Origin: JBGTFE01 sp036403235
GTDB lineage: Bacteria > Acidobacteriota > Blastocatellia > Pyrinomonadales > Pyrinomonadaceae
Direction: 5' to 3'
DNA: 64,000 nucleotides
Assembly: GCA_036403235.1 (NCBI GenBank)
Contig: DASWRI010000042.1
Coordinates: 1-64,000 of the forward strand
The position numbers and the translations under genes are program-made. Positions 25,601 to 31,966 of the stretch are shown here, piece by piece (position 1 is the first letter of the stretch; each line of letters opens with the position of its first letter). The notes beneath the pieces were generated by a model, which saw only the letters and a list, made by a program, of their open reading frames with translations, did not search any database and had not been told where the DNA came from.

Positions 25601-26185
25601 CTTTCAAATCATCCGCTGGATTACTACAGACAAATCTTAACCGAACTGAAAATTCTGAATTTGGGCGATTATGAGGAAATCAAAACCGGCGCTAAAATTA
25701 GTCTGGCCGGCATTATTTCAGGTTTTCAGGTTAGATACAGCAAAAAAGGCAATCGCTTTTGTATCTTTCGGCTGGAAGACCAATCGACCGGCGTCAAGTG
25801 CCTCGCATGGGCCGATACGTATTCAAAGTTTTCCGAGTTTTTACGTGATGACGAGCTTTTGATAGTAGAAGGCCGGGTTGAATCAAACGAAGGACAGGAC
25901 ATTACGATAATTCTGGATGATGCTAAAAAACTTGCTGACGCAGTTCCACAAAAAGCTCGAAATGTTACAATTACGCTGCCGGAGAAAGTATTCGACGAGA
26001 CACTTTTTGAAAATTTATTTTCTATACTGAGCAAAAACAAAGGCAATTGCGAAGTTCACCTGAATTTTGTTTTGAACGAGAAAGTTTCCCTGAAGATGCT
26101 TTCGATGCCGCTCAGAATGCAGGGCTCGAGTAAGATTGAGAACGATTTAAAACAATTCGGCTGTCAGGTAAACTGGATTTTGTAA
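22658..26185 (+). CDS. dnaE: DNA polymerase III alpha subunit DnaE
   Basis: Replicative polymerase catalytic subunit, 1175 residues, normal length. The PHP domain starts at residue 10 (FVHLHLHTDYSLLQSA). The palm motifs are GPGRGSAAGSLVAYCL (about 385) and the catalytic MPDIDIDFC (about 422-430). RPGPLDGGMVDDFI lies near 660 and the helix-hairpin-helix region near 850-900. The OB fold (ISLAGIISGFQVRYSKKG) is near 1010-1080. The last 80 residues resemble the tau-binding region. The start ATG has no strong Shine-Dalgarno. It is transcribed away from miaB, and accA follows 19 bases on. Confidence 0.97.
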   Translation: MKLDFKPKDFVHLHLHTDYSLLQSAIQLKPLAKRLKEMDMKACAATDFGNMYGAISFYNTMKAEEIHPIIGYEAFLTFESRFDKELHVKAGERPYYNLVILATDMDGYYNLAYLASKAFTEGFHYKPRIDLEILQQKSKGLIALSSGFNGPIWHFLKHDNEQRALENAKLMEDVFGKGNFFIEIQDHSLDEEKKIQKDIINFSKKNDIPIVATNDAYYLNQDDARAHELLLAIGEGKTVNDSTRTILGSPNFHVRSAEEMWRIFGRELPEALHNTLRITEMCNLEFPNESTLTLPRYPIPENSKCETTDEYFEKVVLEGFEARRDDVWLPIQSAGKLKYTLADYGERIQTEITTIKNMGFPGYFLIVWDFIRYAKRKGIPVGPGRGSAAGSLVAYCLEITDVDPLQYDLLFERFLNPERISMPDIDIDFCVKGRADVINHVTEVYGRESVCQIITFGTMASKAAIKDVGRALSMPYGDVEKIAKLIPPPVRGRNVSISQALEQVAELKRFTETDNNIKDLVDLARRLEGCARHSSVHAAGVVISPKPLHELVPVANSTKSELTSQYSMNDLEKVGLLKMDFLALTTLTIISDCLNSIKRKAGTEIEWNKISLDDPKTMSLFGEGRTEAIFQFESSGMQEICRRLKPKELEDLAALNALYRPGPLDGGMVDDFIARHRGEKRVQYIIPEMKDILQNTYGILVYQEQIMQLAQKLAGYTLGEADMMRRAMGKKKREEMAKHAEKFVSGAVANNIKKEKAEEIFNLMAQFADYGFNRSHSVAYAYLAFQTAYLKAHYAAYFYAAVLSNEAQDTTKIYKYSNELRSAGLKLLPPDINESDADFTPMENAVRFGLNAIKGLGSTSVQAIIEARKRGSFTSLFDFTAKLDQGILNRRGLESLICAGAFDSLMPAEINVNVWRARLFAGIDGSLSHGQKIWQDKMRGQSGLFGANESSVNNFQVELPDASAWSQAELSKQEKAAVGFYLSNHPLDYYRQILTELKILNLGDYEEIKTGAKISLAGIISGFQVRYSKKGNRFCIFRLEDQSTGVKCLAWADTYSKFSEFLRDDELLIVEGRVESNEGQDITIILDDAKKLADAVPQKARNVTITLPEKVFDETLFENLFSILSKNKGNCEVHLNFVLNEKVSLKMLSMPLRMQGSSKIENDLKQFGCQVNWIL

Positions 26186-26204
26186 GTTTTTCTGGAGAAT
26201 CGAT

Positions 26205-27047
26205 ATGACTGAAATTAAAAATGCCTTTGAGCGCGTGCAGCTGGCGAGACACGCCGAAAGGCCATATACAAAGGATTTGCTTTCGACTATTTTTACAGAC
26301 TTTGTAGAGCTTCACGGTGACCGTAGATACGCGGACGATCCGGCGATTTTGTGCGGTTTTGCAAAACTCGACGGCCGCCACGTGGCGGTTATCGGTCAGC
26401 AGAAAGGAAGAGACACAAATCAGAGGCGGCATAGAAATTTCGGAATGCCGAAACCCGAGGGCTATCGAAAGGCTTTGAGACTTATGAAGCTGGCAGAGAA
26501 ATTCGGAAGACCTGTCATCACTTTTATAGACACGCCCGGGGCCTACCCCGGAATAGATGCGGAGGAGCGCGGTCAAGCCGAAGCGATCGCTTTTAATTTG
26601 CGCGAGATGGCTAATTTAAAAGTCTCGACAATCGTCGTCGTACTGGGCGAGGGCGGCTCCGGCGGCGCGCTCGCCATCGGGGTCGGCGACCGGATTTTGA
26701 TGATGGAAAATTCCGTCTACTCGGTTATCTCTCCCGAAGGCTGCGCGGCGATTCTCTGGAAAGATTCGGGCCAGGCAAATCGCGCCGCCGAGAGTTTGCG
26801 CATGACGGCCGTCGATTTAAAGAATTTGGGTCTGGTCGACGAAATTATATCGGAAAGCGTCGAATGGAAGTTTGAGGCCGTCGACGCAAATAAAAATCAA
26901 ACGACGGATGAAAATTTTCAGACGGTCGCGGACGATTTAAAAAAATCGCTTTTGAATAACTTAAACGAGCTCGAGCGACTGGAAGCAGTCGAAAAAATCA
27001 GCCTTCGTTTTGAAAAATTCCGGAAAATGGGCCAATGGGTCGGTTAA
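26205..27047 (+). CDS. accA: Acetyl-CoA carboxylase carboxyltransferase subunit alpha, short N-terminus
   Basis: 280 residues against about 320 for E. coli AccA. The carboxyltransferase core is complete: ARHAERPYTKDLL, GDRRYADDPAI, IGQQKGRDT, GMPKPEGYRKALRLM, FIDTPGAYPGIDAEERGQ, GEGGSGGALAIGVGD and SPEGCAAILWKD. What is missing is the N-terminal helical segment of about 50 residues that precedes it in most AccA. The start is well supported by TCTGGAGA 7 bases before ATG 26205, and no in-frame extension is available past the dnaE stop. With AccD and biotin carboxyl carrier it makes malonyl-CoA. Confidence 0.94.
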   Translation: MTEIKNAFERVQLARHAERPYTKDLLSTIFTDFVELHGDRRYADDPAILCGFAKLDGRHVAVIGQQKGRDTNQRRHRNFGMPKPEGYRKALRLMKLAEKFGRPVITFIDTPGAYPGIDAEERGQAEAIAFNLREMANLKVSTIVVVLGEGGSGGALAIGVGDRILMMENSVYSVISPEGCAAILWKDSGQANRAAESLRMTAVDLKNLGLVDEIISESVEWKFEAVDANKNQTTDENFQTVADDLKKSLLNNLNELERLEAVEKISLRFEKFRKMGQWVG

Positions 27048-27082
27048 AAAATCTATTTCTCAAGATTACACTTTTTGCATAT

Positions 27083-27118
27083 AAAAATGCTGCATTAAAA
27101 TTATTAATGCAGCATTTT
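27083..27118. terminator. Bidirectional intrinsic terminator between accA and ssb
   Basis: AAAATGCTGCATTAA (27084-27098) and TTAATGCAGCATTTT (27104-27118) form a perfect 15-bp stem with a 5-base loop, with A/T runs at both sides. It lies between the convergent accA and ssb genes and can stop transcription from both. Confidence 0.88.
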
Positions 27119-27143
27119 ATTTTTGCAATGGACTTTTCAGAAT

Positions 27144-27596
27144 TTAGAAAGGTATATCGTCGTCGGAAGGCGGGGCCGCGCCGGCGCCGCTGCTTCCTCC
27201 TTCATCAAAATCGCTCCCGCCGGAGAATTCGCCTTCGGAATGGCCGGCCGAGCCGAATTCCTCGCCGCGGCCGGCACTTATAAACTGCATATCGGTGGCA
27301 TTTACTTCGAGCGTATAGCGTATTTTTCCGTCGCGATCCGTCCACTCTTCGATGCGCAGGCGGCCTTCGACATAGACCGGGCTGCCCTTTGTTAAGTATT
27401 TTGAGGCATTTTCAGCTTGTTTGTTCCAGAGGGTTACGCGAAACCATGTCGTCACATCCTGCAGTTCGCCGGCTTTATCTCGTTTTTTTTCATTAGTGGC
27501 GACTGAAAAATTACAAACTGCGCTTCCCTGAGGCGTATAGCGCAGCTCCGGGTCGCGCCCTAAATTTCCGACAATAATAATTTTATTGAAAGACAT
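27144..27596 (-). CDS. ssb: Single-stranded DNA-binding protein SSB
   Basis: 150 residues. The OB-fold domain (1-107) begins MSFNKIIIVGNLGRDPELRYT and includes TTWFRVTLWNKQAE and YVEGRLRIEEWTDRDG. A flexible Gly/Ser/Glu linker follows, and the C-terminal tip DDDIPF recruits RecO, PriA and other partners. It is a tetramer in most bacteria. It is divergent from the PQQ-propeller gene, with a promoter at 27645-27674 and GGAGA about 10 bases before the ATG. RecO, a known tip partner, is encoded in the same window. Confidence 0.96.
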   Translation of the reverse strand: MSFNKIIIVGNLGRDPELRYTPQGSAVCNFSVATNEKKRDKAGELQDVTTWFRVTLWNKQAENASKYLTKGSPVYVEGRLRIEEWTDRDGKIRYTLEVNATDMQFISAGRGEEFGSAGHSEGEFSGGSDFDEGGSSGAGAAPPSDDDIPF

Positions 27597-27644
27597 TATC
27601 TTTAATCTCCATTTTTTGTTTAAAATTTTAGCAAACTTTTTCGG

Positions 27645-27674
27645 ATATTACTCTCATCCATCTGAAACGGTCAA
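27645..27674 (-). promoter_or_regulatory. Sigma-70 promoter of ssb
   Basis: On the minus strand, a -35 box TTGACC (27669-27674) and -10 box TAATAT (27645-27650) are separated by 18 bases. The leader would be about 42 bases. Confidence 0.6.
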
Positions 27675-27705
27675 GTGACACGGTTTAAATTTGCAATACA
27701 CATAT

Positions 27706-27711
27706 TATAAT
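27706..27711 (+). promoter_or_regulatory. -10 box of the PQQ-propeller gene
   Basis: A perfect TATAAT lies 29 bases before the ATG at 27741. No good -35 box is visible at the usual spacing (GTTTAA at 17 bases), so an activator may be needed. It faces away from the ssb promoter 31 bases upstream. Confidence 0.4.
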
Positions 27712-27740
27712 AGATTTTAGAATTTAGCTCAGAATGTTTA

Positions 27741-28901
27741 ATGAAGAAAATTTCACAAATTAAATCGGCGCTCGCACTTTTTTTAATACTTGTATTTCTA
27801 TGCGTTTCGATTGAGGGCGAAAATCTTTCGCAAAAAAACATATCGCTCGAACAGCCTCTAAAACCCTGTTGGAGTTTTGAATCGGATAAGCTTTTGCAAC
27901 CTTATATCGCGTCCGATAATGATAAAGTTTTCCTTCCCTTCTTTTCAGGAAATGTTTCCGCAGTAAATATTTCTGATGGCAAATTTCTATGGAACGCAGA
28001 CCTCGGTGGAGAAATCGTCTCAAAAATAGTAAGTGACGAAAAAAACATATATGTATTAACCAGTACATCGAGCAGAGATGAAGAATCAGAACAGGCGGAA
28101 GCAAAATCTGCGAAAAACACTTCTCTGCGAGCAATCGATATAAACAGCGGGCTGGCAATTTGGAAGCGAGACTTTAAATTTGAAATTTTAAATACTCTGA
28201 AACAGGCCTCGACAATAGTACTCACTACCAGAGACGGCCTTATATATGGTCTGGAGAAACAAGAAGGAAAAATCCTCTGGGAAAACGATTTTAAGCAGGA
28301 AATTTCCGGCGCTTCAATCTCGGATGAAGCAGCCGATACAATCGTTATAGAGACCACTAACGGAAAAATACTATCTACCTCGGGAACAGACGGAAAGCTC
28401 GATAAAACATATAATACCGAAAACTCTCAAACCAGCAGTTTTCTACTAAATAAAGAAGCTTTTATATGGGGAGACAGGAAGGGCTCTCTATACGACTCAA
28501 ACGTTCAAACCGGCGATATAGACTGGAAAAGGAAGTTCGGAGGCGAAATCACAAATATAAGTCAAACAAACACGGGCCTTTTAATCACCTCCATGGATAA
28601 TTTTATATATATGCTGAATAAAACAAGCGGGAAGATAATCTGGAAAAGAAGACTTGCCGCGCGCGTTACCGAAAAACCGTTTATAAAGGAAAATATTGCA
28701 GTAGTTTATGGTCTCGGAGAATCAACGGCAATGATTATTGAGCTAAAAAAAGGGAGGGTAGTGAACTCTATTTCATTATCAGACGCGAATTCTTTTATGG
28801 GCGGAGTTATTTATTCGGGAGAATTATTAATATTCCCTACCCTTCGAGGGCTCTATGCGTTTGGTTCGAATTGCAAAAAAAATGAGAAGATTGATAACTA
28901 A
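27741..28901 (+). CDS. Exported PQQ-type beta-propeller protein
   Basis: 386 residues. Residues 1-28 form a signal peptide (MKKISQIKSALALFLILVF, then Cys-containing CVSIEG). About seven blades follow, each recognisable by a repeat ending in G-K-x-L/I-W (DGKFLWNADLG, SGLAIWKRDF, EGKILWENDF, TGDIDWKRKFG, SGKIIWKRRL). This is the PQQ-repeat/BamB-like fold, but the BamB lipobox is not clear and no quinoprotein catalytic residues are seen. It is probably periplasmic and binds a protein or ligand. It is monocistronic by context: divergent from ssb and followed by a hairpin overlapping its stop. Confidence 0.8.
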   Translation: MKKISQIKSALALFLILVFLCVSIEGENLSQKNISLEQPLKPCWSFESDKLLQPYIASDNDKVFLPFFSGNVSAVNISDGKFLWNADLGGEIVSKIVSDEKNIYVLTSTSSRDEESEQAEAKSAKNTSLRAIDINSGLAIWKRDFKFEILNTLKQASTIVLTTRDGLIYGLEKQEGKILWENDFKQEISGASISDEAADTIVIETTNGKILSTSGTDGKLDKTYNTENSQTSSFLLNKEAFIWGDRKGSLYDSNVQTGDIDWKRKFGGEITNISQTNTGLLITSMDNFIYMLNKTSGKIIWKRRLAARVTEKPFIKENIAVVYGLGESTAMIIELKKGRVVNSISLSDANSFMGGVIYSGELLIFPTLRGLYAFGSNCKKNEKIDN

Positions 28902-28914
28902 GTTCAATCTTCTC
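28884..28914. terminator. Hairpin overlapping the PQQ-propeller stop codon
   Basis: GAGAAGATTGA (28884-28894) and TCAATCTTCTC (28904-28914) form a perfect 11-bp stem whose 9-base loop contains the TAA stop. The T run that follows on the plus strand is poor, so it may be a terminator or an mRNA-stabilising structure. Confidence 0.5.
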
Positions 28915-28951
28915 TCATATAAAAACCTTTAAAAACCTTTTTTCTTGAAAG

Positions 28952-29182
28952 TTAATGCGTTTTAGAGTATTCCTGCATTATTGCGTATATCTCGTCTTTT
29001 ATTAATAACTTCTTTTTCTTAAGGGTTGATTCTTCAATTAATTCATCGTCGTTCGGATATGTTAATCCGCCTAACTCATTAAGACGTACTTCATAATCTT
29101 GGTGCTGCTGCACCAATTCCCGAAAATTTTGATTTTCTTTCAAAAGTTCATCGCGAACCGTATCTACAGTTGTCATATCCAT
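28952..29182 (-). CDS. DUF465 (YdcH-like) small coiled-coil protein
   Basis: 76 residues, charged and helical. The pattern FRELVQQHQDYEVRLNELG followed by a lysine-rich STLKKKKLLIKDEIYAIMQEY matches the DUF465/YdcH family of short coiled-coil proteins of unknown function. AGGGAG lies 9 bases before ATG 29182; a second ATG at 29176 is possible. It has its own upstream gap of 117 bases from rimI, in which I saw no strong promoter. Confidence 0.82.
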   Translation of the reverse strand: MDMTTVDTVRDELLKENQNFRELVQQHQDYEVRLNELGGLTYPNDDELIEESTLKKKKLLIKDEIYAIMQEYSKTH

Positions 29183-29299
29183 GGCATTATTCTCCCTTTC
29201 ATATTGAAGTTTTTAAGCCCGCAAAATCTTTCTGTGGACTGTAAAATTGATGTTATCTTACAAAGACTCGCCGAATCAAGTTTGCAACTCGAGGCTGAT

Positions 29300-29830
29300 T
29301 TATTTTTTGTCAGATAAATCGAGGCGCATCACGAGCACATCCTCGACCGGCGAATGATAAAAATTTTTCCTTCTATATGCTTCTGTAAAGCCGTTTTTTT
29401 GATAAAAATCAAATGCCAAGCGGTTCGACTCCCTGACCTCGAGCCATACCTTTAGAGCCGTCTGTTTCTTTACTAAACACAAAAAAGCTTCCATCAAGCT
29501 CTGCCCGACTCCGATTTTCTGAAAATCTTTCTTTACGGCAATATTATAAATCTCGGCTTCGTTTGAATTGTTCAAATCCTCACCCGAATCTATATCGAAA
29601 TCCTCTTGCATTATCAGACGCGCCACTATAAAACCGATTATTTTCTCTTCAAAAATTGCGATTAAAGCAATCGAATCTTTTCTTGGAAGCTCGCTTTGGT
29701 AATCTTCTATCATCCATACGGACAAATTGTTTTCAGATTCAATCCGTTTTACTTCTTCGATCGACGAAAAAGTCATAGGCGAAATCCGTATCGAACAATT
29801 TTTTTTAGGAGATACGCGCGTCTCTCGCAT
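29300..29830 (-). CDS. rimI: RimI-like ribosomal protein alanine N-acetyltransferase
   Basis: GNAT-family enzyme of 176 residues. The acetyl-CoA loop is QKIGVGQSL near residue 107, preceded by EIYNIAVKKDF. The late strand motif is AFDFYQKNGFTEAYRRKNFY, typical of RimI. It acetylates the N-terminal Ala of ribosomal protein S18 in E. coli; other targets are possible. The start at 29830 overlaps tsaB by 26 bases. The next Met (residue 19) would remove the first strand of the fold, so the upstream start is preferred. tsaB-rimI is a common bacterial pair. Confidence 0.87.
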   Translation of the reverse strand: MRETRVSPKKNCSIRISPMTFSSIEEVKRIESENNLSVWMIEDYQSELPRKDSIALIAIFEEKIIGFIVARLIMQEDFDIDSGEDLNNSNEAEIYNIAVKKDFQKIGVGQSLMEAFLCLVKKQTALKVWLEVRESNRLAFDFYQKNGFTEAYRRKNFYHSPVEDVLVMRLDLSDKK

Positions 29831-30464
29831 AAATCGGCAAAATCTCCGTAGAAGAATTTATCTGTTCGCTTCGCAGACCGATATATTTGGCCGGATTTTC
29901 GTTAAATTCGATTAAATTAAATTCCTTCAAATTAAAATCCGTTTTAGAAATTTTCTCGATTAAATCGCATGGCAATATTAGCGTTTTTTCCGCAAATTCT
30001 CGCAGATGCAAAGCAAACTCACTAATTCGTGTGATTTTCGGCGAGGTTTTTTCCAAAATATCGTTTCGTCCGTCAGTCTCAAAACTTTGCCAGCAAATAT
30101 CCGTCTTTCCCGAAGAAAAACCGGTTATCACAGTCCCCTTGTCTTTTGTTTTTAAGACCATTGCTTCCAGCATCGAAACGCCCTTACATTCACATCCGAG
30201 AGCTTTCTGTAATCCCTTGGAAGTCGCGATGCCGACTCTCACCCCCGTAAAGCTTCCCGGGCCGGTACAGATTGAAATGCCTTTTATCTCGCTTTTATCC
30301 AAAAGATTTTTTGATAAAAGACTTGAAATATTTGTATGTAAATCTTCTGCTCTGGAAATCTTGTCTTCGCCCGCCCAAAAATCAATCTCGAAGCCTTTTC
30401 TCAAAAGCGAAAGACTTCCGCCCGCGTTGGCCGTCTCGATTGCTAAAATCACATCTCTTTTCAT
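29805..30464 (-). CDS. tsaB: TsaB, threonylcarbamoyladenosine (t6A) biosynthesis protein
   Basis: 219 residues, an actin-like fold related to TsaD. It begins VILAIETANAGGSLSL, with GISICTGPGSFTGVRVGIA near residue 62 as the defining motif. TsaB is the platform for TsaD and TsaE, which add the threonylcarbamoyl group to A37 of ANN-reading tRNAs. Its ATG overlaps the stop of the nucleotidyltransferase gene (ATGA). rimI overlaps its other end. It is a housekeeping gene placed directly after the PqqD/kinase set. Confidence 0.92.
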   Translation of the reverse strand: MKRDVILAIETANAGGSLSLLRKGFEIDFWAGEDKISRAEDLHTNISSLLSKNLLDKSEIKGISICTGPGSFTGVRVGIATSKGLQKALGCECKGVSMLEAMVLKTKDKGTVITGFSSGKTDICWQSFETDGRNDILEKTSPKITRISEFALHLREFAEKTLILPCDLIEKISKTDFNLKEFNLIEFNENPAKYIGLRSEQINSSTEILPIYARDARIS

Positions 30465-31342
30465 CCGTTTTTTCTGCGCCGAAAAAGCGTCGCACCGACT
30501 CTTTTAAATGAAGGCGTCGCACGTTTGAAAACGTCTCCGACTTGATAAAAAATCCTCGGTCGATTGTCGAAACTTCCTTCCATTTCGATTGTCGCCTGAA
30601 TCGGATTCGGCGGTATACGCTTTCTTATCTGCTGGAATAATTGTTTTCTATCGCCGAAACAGGTATGGATGGGCTTTAACCTGACGTTGCTCCTCCATTC
30701 TTTTTCGACGCATTTAATCAGCCATCCGGGGATTTCTTCAGCCTCTCTTTCGATAGGCGTATCTTTTAACGAAAGCCCGAAATATTTTTCGGCCAGACCG
30801 ATTGTACAGACAATCCATTTCCGGCGTTTTTTGCTCACCGTTTCCAGACATCTCTCCCAATCGAAATTCAAAGCACGATTTTCGACGGCGTAAAAAATAT
30901 CTTTTAATTTTTCCTTGTAGGCACCGCCGTCCGTCAGCCAGTGTACGCATAAAACGCGCAGATGGTCTTCGGGCCGCAATAGACGGATTCGCGACGCCCC
31001 GATTTCAAACAGCTGCGAGTTTTCAAATAAATCTTCCCAGGCTACTGTGTCCAGATGTCTTAAGCCGTTGTGCAAATCCACGTTCAGCTTTTTTACATCG
31101 ATATTTTTCGAAACGTTTTCCGCCTTTTGAAAAAGTGCCGGGTCGACGCACAAATCTATATCGGCAAATATTCTTTCGCTTTGAAGAGGATAAAATCTGG
31201 CGGCCGCCCAGCCTTTTATCAAAATCGGCTCGATTTCATTTTCCCTGAATATTTCAAATGCTCTCTTTATTTTTTCTTCCTGAATTTTCCAACGCAAAGC
31301 TAGCCAGGCGCCGTCCCTATTTTTCTGTTCGACCGAAGACAT
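30461..31342 (-). CDS. Uncharacterised nucleotidyltransferase (NTP_transf_5 family)
   Basis: About 293 residues. The nucleotidyltransferase core shows ILIKGWAAARFYP, then SERIFADIDLCVDP (the D-x-D catalytic pair), and later HDLHNGL- and HWLTDGG-like motifs typical of the family annotated as uncharacterised nucleotidyltransferase. The product is basic at its C-terminus (FRRRKNG). The longest ORF starts at 31396, but that start is inside the terminator hairpin at 31365-31406. I therefore chose ATG 31342 (MSSVEQKNRDGAW), although it lacks a Shine-Dalgarno. Relatives often accompany PqqD and HprK-like genes in lasso-peptide and polysaccharide loci. The substrate is unknown. Confidence 0.75.
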   Translation of the reverse strand: MSSVEQKNRDGAWLALRWKIQEEKIKRAFEIFRENEIEPILIKGWAAARFYPLQSERIFADIDLCVDPALFQKAENVSKNIDVKKLNVDLHNGLRHLDTVAWEDLFENSQLFEIGASRIRLLRPEDHLRVLCVHWLTDGGAYKEKLKDIFYAVENRALNFDWERCLETVSKKRRKWIVCTIGLAEKYFGLSLKDTPIEREAEEIPGWLIKCVEKEWRSNVRLKPIHTCFGDRKQLFQQIRKRIPPNPIQATIEMEGSFDNRPRIFYQVGDVFKRATPSFKRVGATLFRRRKNG

Positions 31343-31353
31343 TAAATTTAAAA

Positions 31354-31406
31354 CGTAAAAATAGAGAGAGAGCAGCAAAGACTTTTTCGCCTTCACTGCT
31401 CTCTCT
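31354..31406 (-). terminator. Strong intrinsic terminator after the PqqD-tail gene
   Basis: AGAGAGAGCAG (31365-31375) and CTGCTCTCTCT (31396-31406) form a perfect 11-bp stem with a 20-base loop. In the minus direction it is followed by CTCTATTTTTACG. It lies 20 bases after the stop of the PqqD-domain gene and before the nucleotidyltransferase gene. It should make the PqqD transcript mostly monocistronic, with partial read-through. Confidence 0.75.
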
Positions 31407-31426
31407 AAGTTAGAAAAAACATTAAA

Positions 31427-31909
31427 TTACGGAGCGCAAACGCCCGAAGGGTTACAGTTAACGGTTGAAGGACAACCCGTTTGAGCTGCACAGTCAGCCG
31501 GCGCGACGCATGCGCACGAAGCGGTTGCAAGCGCGCTCGAAGGCGCTGTCAGCGATGCCACGACCGGCAAGGCTATAACCGCTGCAAAACCGATTTTCTT
31601 GATTACTTCGCGTCGGTTTTGTCCCTTGAAATTGGTCTGCAAACCTTCGCTCAGAAGATTTTTGTCGTTGAGCTGCTCAACCGCGAGCCAAACCAAATCT
31701 TCATTTACGGGACTGCCAAAATCATTTTCAAAAGACTTGGTGATGTCCGCAATCGATTTATTGCCGTCACAAGACTTCCAGACAAAAGCTGCCGTCTTGT
31801 TCAAACAATGTGCCTTGTTTGTATCCAAATCATATATCAAAACTTCCTCCGGCATTTCCTGAACAACTAATCCTTGTTTTCGGGCCACCGGTACCTGCGA
31901 GCTATTCAT
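31427..31909 (-). CDS. PqqD-domain protein with internal export segment and Cys-rich tail
   Basis: 160 residues in three parts. Residues 1-90 are a PqqD-like (RiPP recognition element) fold: EVLIYDLDTNKAHCLNKTAAFVW, abbreviated by YDLDT, LNKTAAFVWKSCDG and a winged-helix end VEQLNDKNLL. Residues 97-122 look like a twin-arginine-type export segment: NRREVIKKIGF, then hydrophobic VIALPVVASL, then SSALA. Residues 129-160 form a tail with six Cys (132, 134, 140, 146, 152, 158) plus Pro, Gly, Ala and Asn. PqqD proteins bind leader peptides; here the tail could itself be the modified or exported product. GGAGG lies 7 bases before ATG 31909, and the gene has its own promoter and terminator. Function is inference. 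Confidence 0.8.
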   Translation of the reverse strand: MNSSQVPVARKQGLVVQEMPEEVLIYDLDTNKAHCLNKTAAFVWKSCDGNKSIADITKSFENDFGSPVNEDLVWLAVEQLNDKNLLSEGLQTNFKGQNRREVIKKIGFAAVIALPVVASLTAPSSALATASCACVAPADCAAQTGCPSTVNCNPSGVCAP

Positions 31910-31934
31910 TTTTTCTCCTCCGATTTATTAACAA

Positions 31935-31963
31935 ATAATATCAAAAAAACCTTTTAGGTGCAA
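31935..31963 (-). promoter_or_regulatory. Promoter of the PqqD-tail gene
   Basis: On the minus strand, a -35 box TTGCAC (31958-31963) and -10 box TATTAT (31935-31940, 5 of 6) are 17 bases apart. It lies wholly in the 57-base gap after the HprK-like gene. The leader is about 20 bases and contains an AGGAGG-like site. Confidence 0.6.
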
Positions 31964-31966
31964 TAT

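Noticed and set aside
29887..30507. A 206-codon plus-strand ORF opposite tsaB
   Set aside because: tsaB with its GPGSFTGVRVG motif is the real gene; the opposite frame shows no recognisable features.
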